Shown one piece after another: positions 54,276-63,200 of a stretch of 64,000 bases of DNA (positions within the stretch are counted from its first letter, which is position 1; each line of letters opens with the position of its first letter). The DNA is from Microbacterium sp. HD4P20. GTDB taxonomy: Bacteria > Actinomycetota > Actinomycetes > Actinomycetales > Microbacteriaceae. A program made the position numbers and the translations under genes. Under the pieces are notes generated by a model. The model did no database searches, was not told the DNA's origin, and saw only the letters and a program-made list of their open reading frames with translations. The stretch covers positions 62,001-126,000 of the forward strand of contig NZ_JAHZQZ020000014.1 in NCBI RefSeq assembly GCF_019449275.2. Direction: 5' to 3'.

Positions 54276-54773
54276 ATGAGCAGCCGGATCGCCGTCGTCC
54301 CGGGGTCGTTCGACCCGCCGACCCTCGGTCATCTCGATGTCATCCGCCGAGCCGCGATGCTGTACGACCAGCTGCACGTGCTGGTGGTGCACAATCCGGG
54401 CAAAGAGGCCATGCTCCCCATCGCGCAGCGCCAGGCGCTCCTGGAGCAGTCCATCGCCGAGAGCGACATCGACGGCGAGGTCATCGTGGCCTCGTGGAGC
54501 ATGGGGCTCCTGGTCGACTACGCGACGGATGTGGGGGCGAGCGTCCTCGTGAAGGGCATCCGTTCCCAGGTGGACGTTGCGTACGAGACGCCGATGGCCA
54601 TCGTCAACCGTCACCTGGCCCATATCGAGACGGTGTTCCTGCTTCCAGACCCCGCGCACGCGCTCGTGTCGAGTTCGCTGGTGCGTCAGGTTGCCGGCCT
54701 CGGGGGCGACGTCACTCCGTTCGTGCCGCCGGCCGTGGGGCGCTTCCTCGACACCGGCGCGCGCGGCATCTGA
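54276..54773 (+). CDS. coaD: Phosphopantetheine adenylyltransferase
   Basis: A 165-residue CoaD transferring AMP to 4'-phosphopantetheine in CoA synthesis. The (T/H)xGH nucleotidyl site is in [36 protein letters not shown] and the C-terminal [20 protein letters not shown] match the family. It is normally followed by DUF177-rpmF-rnc-mutM in actinobacteria, as here. Confidence 0.95.
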   Translation: MSSRIAVVPGSFDPPTLGHLDVIRRAAMLYDQLHVLVVHNPGKEAMLPIAQRQALLEQSIAESDIDGEVIVASWSMGLLVDYATDVGASVLVKGIRSQVDVAYETPMAIVNRHLAHIETVFLLPDPAHALVSSSLVRQVAGLGGDVTPFVPPAVGRFLDTGARGI

Positions 54774-54829
54774 GCCTTCGCGGGCGCCGACGCGCCGAGG
54801 TCCACACACCGCCGGTACGATAGGGGACC

Positions 54830-55381
54830 GTGGCCAGAAAGCATGTGACGGGACCGTTCGTGATCCCGGTCAGAGACATCGTGCACCGCTCCGGCGAGAT
54901 GCGCGAGTTCACGCTCGAGGTCTCGTCGCCGGAGAAGTGGGGCGAAGGGCTCGTCGCCGTCGAACAGGGTGAGCCGGTCGCCGTGGACGTCCGGCTGGAG
55001 TCGGTGCACGAGGGGATCCTCGTCACCGGCGACATCGACACCGAGTACACCGGCATGTGCAGCCGGTGCCTCACCGAGATCGCCGAGGGGCTCCAAGTCG
55101 AGTTTCAGGAGCTTTTCGCGTATCCTGGCCAGGAAGAAACTGACTTCGAGGTTCAAGACGACCACGTGGATCTTGAAACTCTGGTCAGGGAAGCGGTCGT
55201 CCTGGCGCTTCCGTTTCAGCCGGTGTGTCAGCCGGATTGCCCCGGCCTCGATCCGGCTACGGGCAAGCGGCTGACCGAGAGCACCGGGTCAGAGCAGCGT
55301 GAGCCCGTCGATCCTCGATGGGCTGCGCTCCAGGGCTTCACCACGGACCACGACGACGATTCACCGCGCTCCCGCGGCTGA
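54830..55381 (+). CDS. DUF177 (YceD) family protein, rRNA-linked
   Basis: A 183-residue DUF177 protein. It carries the family cysteines in [13 protein letters not shown] and [17 protein letters not shown], possibly a metal site. YceD/DUF177 genes are almost always directly upstream of rpmF; bacterial and plant homologues act in 23S rRNA accumulation. GTG 54830 has TACGAT ending 8 nt upstream, so the operon DUF177-rpmF-rnc-mutM may start leaderless. There is no Shine-Dalgarno apart from GGGGA. Confidence 0.88.
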   Translation: MARKHVTGPFVIPVRDIVHRSGEMREFTLEVSSPEKWGEGLVAVEQGEPVAVDVRLESVHEGILVTGDIDTEYTGMCSRCLTEIAEGLQVEFQELFAYPGQEETDFEVQDDHVDLETLVREAVVLALPFQPVCQPDCPGLDPATGKRLTESTGSEQREPVDPRWAALQGFTTDHDDDSPRSRG

Positions 55382-55413
55382 CCCGGCGCCGAGAACACAG
55401 AAGAGAGCAAGCT

Positions 55414-55623
55414 ATGGCAGGCAACCCCCCGAAGCGGAAGGTCTCGCGTTCCAACACGCGCTCACGTCGCGCGCAGTGGAAGGCCGAGGCTCCCACGCTG
55501 GTCAAGACGGTCGAGAACGGCAAGGTCGTCTACAGCCGTCCCCACCAGGCGAAGGTCGTCACCGACTCGCAGGGCACCGAGCTGTTCCTCGAGTACAAGG
55601 GCCGCAAGGTCGCCGACGTCTGA
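55414..55623 (+). CDS. rpmF: 50S ribosomal protein L32, zinc-free form
   Basis: A 69-residue L32 ([20 protein letters not shown], ...[20 protein letters not shown]...PHQAKVV). It has no cysteine, so it lacks the zinc ribbon of many L32 proteins; the zinc-free type is usual in actinobacteria. Start at ATG 55414 after AGAGAG. Lies between DUF177 and rnc. Confidence 0.93.
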   Translation: MAGNPPKRKVSRSNTRSRRAQWKAEAPTLVKTVENGKVVYSRPHQAKVVTDSQGTELFLEYKGRKVADV

Positions 55624-55642
55624 TCGTCGCGCGCGGCCTGAC

Positions 55643-56344
55643 GTGACCGACGTCGCTGCCGAGCGCACCGCGCTCGCAGAACTCACGCAGAAGCTCGGGG
55701 TCGATATCGACCCCGAGCTTCTGTTGCTGGCGCTCACACATCGATCGTGGGCGTACGAGAACGGCCAGGTGCCCCATAATGAGCGGCTCGAGTTCCTCGG
55801 CGACTCCGTCCTCGGGCTCTCGGTCACCGTGCGGCTGTTCACGGCCCATCCCGACCTCGACGAGGGCGCGCTTGCGAAGCGTCGCGCCGCGGTGGTCTCC
55901 ACGGTTGCCCTCGCGCACATCGCCCGTGGCATCGGCCTGGGTCGTCATCTCCTGTTGGGGCGCGGCGAGGATCTCACCGGGGGTCGCGACAAGGACTCGA
56001 TCCTGGCAGACACGATGGAGGCGATTCTGGGAGCGGCCTACATGTCGGCGGGCTCGGATGCGGCCACCGCTCTCGTGCTGCGACTCGTCGAACCTCTGCT
56101 TGAGGATCCCGACCGCTACGGCGCCGCGATGGACCCGAAGACGAGTCTTCAGGAGCTCGCTGCCCGCGGCAGCATGCTTCCGCCCGTGTACGCCGTCAGC
56201 TCGACCGGACCCGATCACGATCGCTTCTTCACGGCGACGGTCGTCGTGGGCGACCTGACCGCCGAAGGCACCGGTTCGAGCAAGAAGCAGGCCGAGATGG
56301 CCGCCGCACTCAGTGCGTGGCGGGAGCTCAGCGGGCGTGCCTGA
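55643..56344 (+). CDS. rnc: Ribonuclease III
   Basis: A 233-residue RNase III. The nuclease signature is HNERLEFLGDSVLGL with the catalytic acidic residues, paired with ADTMEAILGAAYMS; the C-terminal dsRNA-binding domain spans KTSLQELAARGSMLPPVYAV to SSKKQAEMAAALSAWREL. It matures rRNA and cuts double-stranded RNA. GTG 55643 follows rpmF by 19 bp; the 3' end overlaps mutM by 8 bp. Confidence 0.95.
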   Translation: MTDVAAERTALAELTQKLGVDIDPELLLLALTHRSWAYENGQVPHNERLEFLGDSVLGLSVTVRLFTAHPDLDEGALAKRRAAVVSTVALAHIARGIGLGRHLLLGRGEDLTGGRDKDSILADTMEAILGAAYMSAGSDAATALVLRLVEPLLEDPDRYGAAMDPKTSLQELAARGSMLPPVYAVSSTGPDHDRFFTATVVVGDLTAEGTGSSKKQAEMAAALSAWRELSGRA

Positions 56345-57245
56345 GCTGCCCGAGGTCGAGGTGGTCCGCGCCGGCCTCGCCCCCGCGGTCACCGGGGCCA
56401 CGGTCCTCGGTGTCACGGTCCTCGACGAGCGCGCCCTCACCCGCCACGCCGGGGACGCGACCGGATTCGAGGCGACGCTGACCGGGCGGGTGATCGGGGG
56501 CGCTGCGCGACGCGGAAAGTTCCTGTGGCTGCCCGTCACGGCCAGGACAGAGCAGGATCCACGCCAGGCGCTGGTGGCCCACTTGGGCATGAGCGGTCAG
56601 CTGCTGCTGCGGACGTCGGGAGCCGACGCCGAACGTCATGAACGCGTGCGGATGGACATCGTGCATCCCGACCATGGCGAGTTCGCGGTGGTGTTCGCCG
56701 ACCAGCGCACTTTCGGTTCGCTGGCGATCGACGAGCTGGTGCCCACCGCTGACGGCCGACCGGGCGGGCATGGCCTGGATGCGGCATCCCTCCCGTCGCA
56801 GGTGACGCACATCGCCCGTGACCCTCTCGACCCGGCATTCTCGGATGCCTCCTTCCGCCGCGCGCTCGCGTGGAAGGAGTCCGCGATCAAACGGGTGCTG
56901 CTCGACCAGACGGTGCTCAGCGGCGTGGGCAACATCTATGCCGACGAGTCGCTGTGGGCGGCGCGGATCCACCCCGAGACCCCCGCCCGCGCGCTGTCGA
57001 CGCGCGCCGTCAACCGGCTGCTCGCCGAGGTCCGCCACGTGCTCGACAAGGCGCTGGCCGAGGGCGGCACCAGCTTCGATGCGCAGTACGTCAACGTCAA
57101 CGGGCAGGCCGGCTACTTCGCGCACTCGCTCAACGCGTACGGCCGCACCGGGGAGCCCTGCCCCCGATGCGGCCGTCCGATCGTGCGAGTGTCGTTCACG
57201 AACCGCTCGAGCCACTTCTGCCCGACGTGCCAGCGCAGGCGCTGA
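56337..57245 (+). CDS. mutM: Formamidopyrimidine-DNA glycosylase
   Basis: A 302-residue Fpg. GTG 56337 gives the required N-terminus MPELPEVEVVRAG, in which Pro2 is the catalytic amine and Glu3 the acid. The helix-two-turn-helix region is DQTVLSGVGNIYADESLW and the C-terminal zinc finger CPRCGRPIVRVSFTNRSSHF...CPTC is complete. It excises 8-oxoguanine. Overlap of 8 bp with rnc implies translational coupling. The stop TGA is separated by 1 bp from the convergent GNAT stop. Confidence 0.95.
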   Translation: MPELPEVEVVRAGLAPAVTGATVLGVTVLDERALTRHAGDATGFEATLTGRVIGGAARRGKFLWLPVTARTEQDPRQALVAHLGMSGQLLLRTSGADAERHERVRMDIVHPDHGEFAVVFADQRTFGSLAIDELVPTADGRPGGHGLDAASLPSQVTHIARDPLDPAFSDASFRRALAWKESAIKRVLLDQTVLSGVGNIYADESLWAARIHPETPARALSTRAVNRLLAEVRHVLDKALAEGGTSFDAQYVNVNGQAGYFAHSLNAYGRTGEPCPRCGRPIVRVSFTNRSSHFCPTCQRRR

Positions 57246-57246
57246 G

Positions 57247-58347
57247 TCAGCCGGCGAGAACCTTCTTCCACGCACCCGCGTAGGAGGCGGGCACGAAGCC
57301 GATTGCCTCGTTGATGTCGAGCATGTGGCGGTTCTCCTCCGCGTTGAACGTCGAGACGCGCGGCGACTCCGGCACCAGCGCGCGCCAGCGCAGGAGGTTC
57401 GCGCACTTCACGACGGTGCCCAGACGGCGACCCCGGTGCTCGGTGAGCACCAGAGTGCCGAACTGCTGGGTCGCCAGGGAGTGGTCTTCCGCGATGACCA
57501 GCTCGTTGTAGGCGGCGAAGGTCCCTGTGGGAATGTGCTGCACGGCCGCGACCGAGACGGTGAGGCCCTGCGCCCGCTGCCGGGCGTCGCGGCGCTCGAC
57601 GCGCGCGGCGTCCCAGCGCTGCTCGTCCACGACCATGCCACCGGTCGGTGCATCGGTCGACATGCGTGAGAGCGCATAGGCGAACCCGTCGCGATGCTCG
57701 GGTGGCGTGGGTGCCGTCCAGCTCACGATCCGGTAGTCGGGTCCGGCCACGGCAGTCGCCTCGGCGAGCAGCTGCTCCACCACGCGGAGGTCGCCGGTCA
57801 GATCGAGCACGCTGTTGCGCTCGACCTGTTCGAGAGTGAAGCCGTTCGCGAGCTGAAACACCGTCTGGCGGTCCTCAGCGGGGATCGAACCCCAGCCGGT
57901 CGGTGGAGCGAGGCCCGGACCGGGGGTCCCGGGCCGGTGCAGCGTCCACGTCTGGATGGTCGTGAGTCCGCGCTCGCGCGCCTCGCGCTCGACCTCGGCG
58001 AGCAGGCGCTCCTGCGCGCCCCGGCCCCAGTGCGGGGGATCGACCATCAGGTCGAACTCGATCGTGGAGGCATCCTCCTCGCTCGAGATCATGAGCTTGA
58101 CGACGCCGATGATGACGCCCTCATGCTCGGCCGCGAACGCGAGTTGTATCCAGTCGCTCTGGTCCTGCAGCATCCCGAGCATCTCGTCGGGCTCCTCGTG
58201 CAGGGCGTCATGACCGGCGTCGTGCAGGCACACGGCGTTGGCGATGCGCACCATCTCGAGGAAGGGCCCGGCGTCGGGGGAGTCCAGCGTCTCGGGCACG
58301 ACGATCCGGCTCACCTTCAGTGCCGTCTGCTGGGCGAGGTCGGTCAT
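57247..58347 (-). CDS. Double-GNAT acetyltransferase, copy A
   Basis: A 366-residue protein with two GNAT domains. The N-terminal domain has IIGVVKLMISSEEDASTIEF, then MVDPPHWGRGAQERLLAEVE (acetyl-CoA loop region); the C-terminal domain has LVIAEDHSLATQQFGTLVLT, then EHRGRRLGTVVKCANLLRW (RxxGxG/A-like loop) and NAEENRHMLDINEAIGFVP. It is a tandem paralogue of copy B, with near-identical C-terminal blocks. It overlaps copy B by ATGA. Acetyl acceptor unknown; the architecture recalls mycothiol synthase MshD and other double-GNAT enzymes, but identity is not implied. Confidence 0.82.
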   Translation of the reverse strand: MTDLAQQTALKVSRIVVPETLDSPDAGPFLEMVRIANAVCLHDAGHDALHEEPDEMLGMLQDQSDWIQLAFAAEHEGVIIGVVKLMISSEEDASTIEFDLMVDPPHWGRGAQERLLAEVEREARERGLTTIQTWTLHRPGTPGPGLAPPTGWGSIPAEDRQTVFQLANGFTLEQVERNSVLDLTGDLRVVEQLLAEATAVAGPDYRIVSWTAPTPPEHRDGFAYALSRMSTDAPTGGMVVDEQRWDAARVERRDARQRAQGLTVSVAAVQHIPTGTFAAYNELVIAEDHSLATQQFGTLVLTEHRGRRLGTVVKCANLLRWRALVPESPRVSTFNAEENRHMLDINEAIGFVPASYAGAWKKVLAG

Positions 58348-59423
58348 GCGAGCACCTTCTTCCATGCGCCGGTGTACGCGAGCGGCGCGAAGCCGATCGC
58401 CTCGTTGATGTCGAGCATCGGACGGTTCTCCTCTGCGTTGTAGGTGATGACGCGGGGCGATTGCGGGGCCACCTCGCGCCACGACATCAGTCCGGCGCAC
58501 TTGACCAGTGTTCCCAGCTTGTGACCGCGGTGCTCCTTCAGCACGAGCGTGTCTTCCTGGTGGCTCGCCTCGGTGCGGTCCTTTCCGACGACGAGTTCGT
58601 TGAAGGCGCAGAGTGCTCCTGTCGCGAGGTGCTGTGCGGCCGTGACCTGCAGCGTCCGCCCGCTCGCGGTGTACTTCTCGTCGTGCTCGGCGATGCGCGC
58701 CGCATCCCACGACTCCTCATCGAACTCCAGCGCCGCGGCCGGCGCGTCAGTCGACATGCGGGACTTCATCCATGCGTAGCCCTCGGCGAACTCCGGCGGG
58801 GTCGGGGCGAACCACTGCACGACGCGATAGTCCTGGGAGGCCGCCCGGGCCTCGTCGAGAAGTCGCTCGACCTCCGCGAACGATCCGGTGAGATCGAAGG
58901 CGCTGGCGCGCTCCACCTGTTCGAGCGTGTAGCCGTGACGCACGAAGAAGCGCGCGACATGGTCTTCGGGGATGTCACCGAAACCCGTCGGCGGTGTGAG
59001 CCGAGGACCGTCGGCCGCGGGATGCTCTGCCCACGACTGCAGCACGGTGCGGCCGTTCTCGCGCGCCACGCGCTCGACCAGCTCATATGCGGCGGAGCCG
59101 ATTCCACGCCCCCAGCTCTCGTGCAGCAGCTCGATGAGCCACAACGCGACTTTGGAGCCGTCCTCGCTCGGGATGTCGACGCCGATCCGGCCGATGACGG
59201 CCCCGTCGTCGAGGACGATCCACGCGTGGCGCGCCTGATATCGGGTCGGCTGGTAGTGGGGGAGCAGCTCATCCGGCGCGATGCTCTCGTCACCATGTCC
59301 CGAGATCTCGCGGTAGATGATGTTGCGGACGCGCACCATCTCGACGAAGTCGGCGGCGTCGGGCGAGTCGATGGAGTCCGGAACGACCAATGGCCGGAAT
59401 TCGATGTCTGTCAGGGTTGTCAT
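58344..59423 (-). CDS. Double-GNAT acetyltransferase, copy B
   Basis: A 359-residue paralogue of copy A: same order of two GNAT domains, LWLIELLHESWGRGIGSAAY as the first acetyl-CoA loop, and DTLVLKEHRGHKLGTLVKCA with NAEENRPMLDINEAIGFAP in the second. ATG 59423 has AAGGA upstream. It precedes copy A in the same transcript. The insert of two acetyltransferases between mutM and smc is not part of the usual conserved gene order. Confidence 0.82.
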   Translation of the reverse strand: MTTLTDIEFRPLVVPDSIDSPDAADFVEMVRVRNIIYREISGHGDESIAPDELLPHYQPTRYQARHAWIVLDDGAVIGRIGVDIPSEDGSKVALWLIELLHESWGRGIGSAAYELVERVARENGRTVLQSWAEHPAADGPRLTPPTGFGDIPEDHVARFFVRHGYTLEQVERASAFDLTGSFAEVERLLDEARAASQDYRVVQWFAPTPPEFAEGYAWMKSRMSTDAPAAALEFDEESWDAARIAEHDEKYTASGRTLQVTAAQHLATGALCAFNELVVGKDRTEASHQEDTLVLKEHRGHKLGTLVKCAGLMSWREVAPQSPRVITYNAEENRPMLDINEAIGFAPLAYTGAWKKVLA

Positions 59424-59503
59424 GTCGAGGCGTCCTTGTGTTCGAAGTGTGGAGGGTGGGGTGGGTCCGTCGCCCGGACGACCGGGCGACGGACCTGTGG
59501 CCG

Positions 59504-59761
59504 TCATGCGCGCGGAGCGAGGAGCAGAGCCTCGCGGTGATGAGCCCGCTCGCGCAGGGCGGTGGTCTCCTGCCGCCGGAACGCGTCGGTGTGCCGGCGA
59601 CGGTCGTCGGTCAGCCGGCCGGAGCGCGTGCTCCACAGGAGCAGGCGCAGTCCGACCCGCATGGCGAGACGATCGAGGAGGGTGATATGGGTGTGGCGGC
59701 TGGGAAGCCGCAGCGTATCGGGGACGCCCGATTGGCGCTGCGGCGCAAGCAGAGTATTCAT
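59504..59761 (-). CDS. Small basic amphipathic protein, unknown
   Basis: An 85-residue Arg/Leu-rich protein. A short hydrophobic or amphipathic stretch (ITLLDRLAMRVGLRLLLWST, about residues 26-45) is flanked by basic sequence and followed by a charged helix (RRQETTALRERAHHREALL). Similar LLDRLALRxGLxLLLW blocks are, to my knowledge, seen in small unannotated actinobacterial proteins. It has only a weak GAAAGA site. Same strand as, and 80 bp upstream of, the GNAT pair. Confidence 0.55.
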   Translation of the reverse strand: MNTLLAPQRQSGVPDTLRLPSRHTHITLLDRLAMRVGLRLLLWSTRSGRLTDDRRRHTDAFRRQETTALRERAHHREALLLAPRA

Positions 59762-59791
59762 GCGAGTTCTTTCGATAGGAGGGAGGAAGCC

Positions 59792-59906
59792 CCGGGCGAT
59801 CGCCCGGCGCGGGGATGCCGTGCCGCAGCACGACGGGAGGATTGCAGGGGCGCGCTTCAGGTCCCGGAAACGGGGCTGGCGCGAAGGAGGATCGCCCGGA
59901 AACGGG
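59792..59906. repeat. Palindrome and paired hairpins between two small genes
   Basis: CCGGGCGATCGCCCGG at 59792-59807 is a perfect 16-bp palindrome. The 12-mer CCCGGAAACGGG occurs at 59863-59874 and 59895-59906, each a small hairpin with a GAAA loop on the plus strand. They lie downstream of the 39-residue gene and upstream of the 85-residue gene on the minus strand, where they could attenuate read-through or stabilise RNA ends. Confidence 0.5.
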
Positions 59907-59927
59907 CAGAGCTCTCCCCTGCGGGGG

Positions 59928-60047
59928 TCAGATGGCGGCGGGGAATCGCCGGCTCAGCGTTGCGCCCAAGGAGACGGTCCCCAGTGCGAACGCAGTGGCG
60001 TATCCGCCCGCAAGGGGGGCGATACGTGGCTTGTTCATGTGAATCAT
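59928..60047 (-). CDS. 39-residue single-TM membrane peptide
   Basis: A 40-codon gene encoding MIHMNKPRIAPLAGGYATAF, then ALGTVSLGATLSRRFPAAI. A basic start, one hydrophobic helix of about 22 residues (9-31) and an RR stop-transfer make a typical small inner-membrane peptide. AAAGGAGGT, the full anti-16S complement, sits 5 nt before ATG 60047, and a consensus-like promoter lies just upstream. No homologue is recognised. It is divergent from smc and upstream of the 85-residue gene and GNAT pair on the same strand. The second ATG (60038) has poor spacing. Confidence 0.7.
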   Translation of the reverse strand: MIHMNKPRIAPLAGGYATAFALGTVSLGATLSRRFPAAI

Positions 60048-60084
60048 CGGGGACCTCCTTTCTCGACTTCAGACGCGAAGAGTG

Positions 60085-60114
60085 ACAGTAGCGCGATTCT
60101 GACACCGGCGTCAA
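60085..60114 (-). promoter_or_regulatory. Strong promoter for the 39-residue gene
   Basis: Minus strand: TTGACG (60109-60114), 18-bp spacer, TACTGT (60085-60090). One of the best -35/-10 pairs in the window; start expected near 60079 with a leader of about 30 nt. Confidence 0.68.
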
Positions 60115-60200
60115 GCGTTCTCGCAGATTCGGGCGACGACGGGCGTGTCGCGTCTCGCGCTCGCGCGGCTCGCCTGACGTGCGACGCGTGTGTCCTCGGG

Positions 60201-60206
60201 TAGCGT
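60201..60206 (+). promoter_or_regulatory. -10 box TAGCGT for smc
   Basis: TANNNT box predicting a start near 60213 and a leader of about 29 nt with TGGAGGG before ATG 60242. Confidence 0.4.
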
Positions 60207-60241
60207 ATGCGGGTAATCGACCGGGCTGGAGGGCGCATCGC

Positions 60242-63200
60242 ATGCACCTGAAGAGCGTGACGCTCAAAGGGTTCAAGTCGTTCGCTCAGCCGACGACTTT
60301 CGCTCTGGAACCCGGCGTGACGTGCATCGTCGGCCCCAACGGGTCCGGAAAGTCCAACGTCGTCGACGCGCTCGCGTGGGTCATGGGCGAACAGGGCGCT
60401 AAGACCTTGCGCGGCGGCAAGATGGAGGATGTCATCTTCGCCGGCACTGCCACGCGCGGCCCCCTCGGGCGCGCAGAGGTGCAGCTGACGATCGACAACA
60501 GCGACGGAGCGCTGCCGATCGAGTACACCGAGGTGACCATCAGTCGCACGCTGTTCCGCAACGGCGCGAGCGAGTACGCGATCAACGGCGAGACGTGCCG
60601 TCTGCTGGACGTGCAGGAATTGCTCAGCGACTCGGGGCTCGGCCGAGAGATGCACGTGATCGTCGGTCAGGGCCGGCTGGACAGCGTGCTGCAGGCCACG
60701 CCCGAAGATCGCAGGGGCTTCATCGAGGAGGCCGCCGGCATCCTCAAGCACCGCCGGCGCAAGGAGAAGACCCTCCGCAAGCTGGAGGCGATGGAAGCGA
60801 ATCTCACCCGCTTGAGCGACTTGGCGGGCGAGCTGCGTCGGCAGCTGAAGCCCCTCGGTCGCCAGGCGGAGATCGCCCGCGAAGCGGCGACCATCGCCGC
60901 GGTCGTGCGCGACGCCAAGGCCCGTCTGCTGGCGGATGAGCTCGTGGGCCTGCGCGAGGAGCTCGCCTCGCACGCACGCAGCGAGCAGGAGCGTCACGCG
61001 GAGCGGATGCTGCTTCAGGAGCGGCTCGACAACGCCCGCGTGCGGATCGAGCAGCTCGAAACCGATCAGCGCTCCGAGTCCGTGGACAGCGCGCGTCGTG
61101 TCGTGCATGGCCTCGAACGCGTCCAGGAGCGCCTGCGAGGGCTGTACGCCCTTGCAGGGCAGCGTCTCGCGTTGCTCGGTGATGCCGAGGACGAGGAGCG
61201 CATCGAGCTGACCACCGTCTCGCAGGGGATGATCGATGAGGCGCGGGCAGAGATCGACGCGGTCGGCGACGGCCTCGGAGCTGCGCAGGATGCCGCGGCC
61301 GAGGCGGCCCGCGACGTCGTGCGAGCGCGTGCGGAGCTGGACGCGCTGGACGTGGACATCGCCGCGCAGAGCGCCCTCGTGTCCGAGCACGATATGCGCA
61401 TCACGGCGCTGCGCGGCTCCGCGGAGGCCGCGGCTTCGGCTCTTGCAGCCGTGCGCGCGGCGGTGGAACGACAGCAGAAGGCACTGGACGCGGCGCTCGC
61501 GCGACGCACTGAGGCGGAGGAGCTGCTCGCGGGGCTGGACCCGCACCTGATCCCCGAGACCACGGCTGCCGACCACGCCGCTGCGTACGAGCGGGCGCAG
61601 CGAGAGGCGAACGAGGTCGAGGCGAACGTCGCGTCGCTGCGGGAGCGGCTGCATGCGGCCGAACGCGAGAAAGACGCGCTCACGGCGCAGACCACGGCCC
61701 TCGGTCGTGCCCTCGACGTCGAGAACGGCGCTTCTGCGCTCATCGCTCAGGGCCATGCCGGCGTCCGTGGGCTCGTGAGCGACTCGGTGCAGGTCCAGCC
61801 TGGCTTCGAGGCGGCCATCGCGGCGGTGCTCGGTCCCGTGGCCGAGGGAGTGCTCGTGGAGGGCGTCGACGATGCCTTCGGGCTGGCGCGGCACGCCCGC
61901 ACGGCGAACGCCGGGGTGGTCGACATCGTGATCGCCTCCGCGGCACCCTCACGCGTGGCCCTGCCGGAGTCGCCGGGAGTCGTCCCGGCCACCTCGGTCG
62001 TCACGGCCCCGACGGGTGTCCTCGGGCTGCTGTCCCATGTCCTGGTGGCCGATGATCTCGAAGCCGCCCGCGGCACCGTCGCCGCGCTGACCGGTTCGGA
62101 ACGCGGCGGGCTGGTCACCGTGGTGACACGCGCCGGGGAGGTGTACACCGAGCACTCGCTGCGGGCTGGGGCCGGAGCATCCCGCTCGCGTCTCGAGCTC
62201 GCCGCCGAGAGGGATGCCGCGGCCGACCGCCGCGACGAGATCACGGTGATCGCGGACTCGCTCCGCGAGGCGCTGGGGGAGGCCACCCTCGAGCTCGAGA
62301 CGGCGCGCCAGCGCACCAAGACGGCTCTGACGACTCTGCGCGAGCATGACGCGGCTCTGGCCGCCCACGCCGAGCAGGTCAACCGTGCGACCGTCCGTCA
62401 CGAGGCGGCCGTCGCGGAGTGCGAGCGCCTCGCCTCCGGGGTCGCGCAGGCGGCCCTCGCCGTGGAAGATGCCGAGTCGGCCGCCCGGTCGGCCGATGAT
62501 CAGTTGAACGCCGCCCTCGAGGCCCCGCGGCCGATGCTCGACGCGTCTTCGCGCGACGGTCTGCTCGCCGCGCTCGAGGAGGCGCGTGACGGTGAGATGC
62601 GCGCGCGCCTGGAGGTCGAGACGCTGCGCGAGCGCATCCGCGCCGGCGAGGCGCGCGTGCTGGCCCTGCAGCGCCAGCGTGAACGCGAGAAGGAAGCCGC
62701 TGCGGAGGCTGCCCGGCGAGCCGTCGTGCGCCGGGCCCAGCGCGAGATCGCAGCGGGTGTGGCAGGCCAGCTCCCGGCGGTGATCGACTCGGTCGATCGT
62801 TCCCTCGCCCAATCCCGGGCGGAGCTGGCCGCGGCCGAATCCGAGCGCACCGCCCTCACCGCCGAGCTGAGCGAGTTGCGCAGCCAGGAGGCGGGGGTGC
62901 GTGAGCGGCTCGCCGGCCTCACCGAGAGCGTCCACAGTCTCGAGCTGCAGATTCACGAGAAGCGACTGCACGTCAGCGGGCTACTCGAGCGGGTGCACTC
63001 CGAACTCGGCCTCGACGAAAACATTCTCGTCTCGGAATATGGTCCCGATCAGCCCGTTCCCCTGGAGACGGGGGCCACCACGGGAGTCGGTGACGACGCC
63101 CTCGGCGGATCGCCCCCGTCTGACGCGGCGAACCCCCCGACCGTGCCGTATGACCGTGCACAGCAGCGCCGGCGCCTGCAGGAGGCGGAGCGAAAGCTCG

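Noticed and set aside
59857..60276. A 139-codon minus-strand frame overlapping the small-gene region
   Set aside because: Arg-rich composition without a ribosome site; the 39-codon gene at 59928-60047 in another frame has the SD and promoter.
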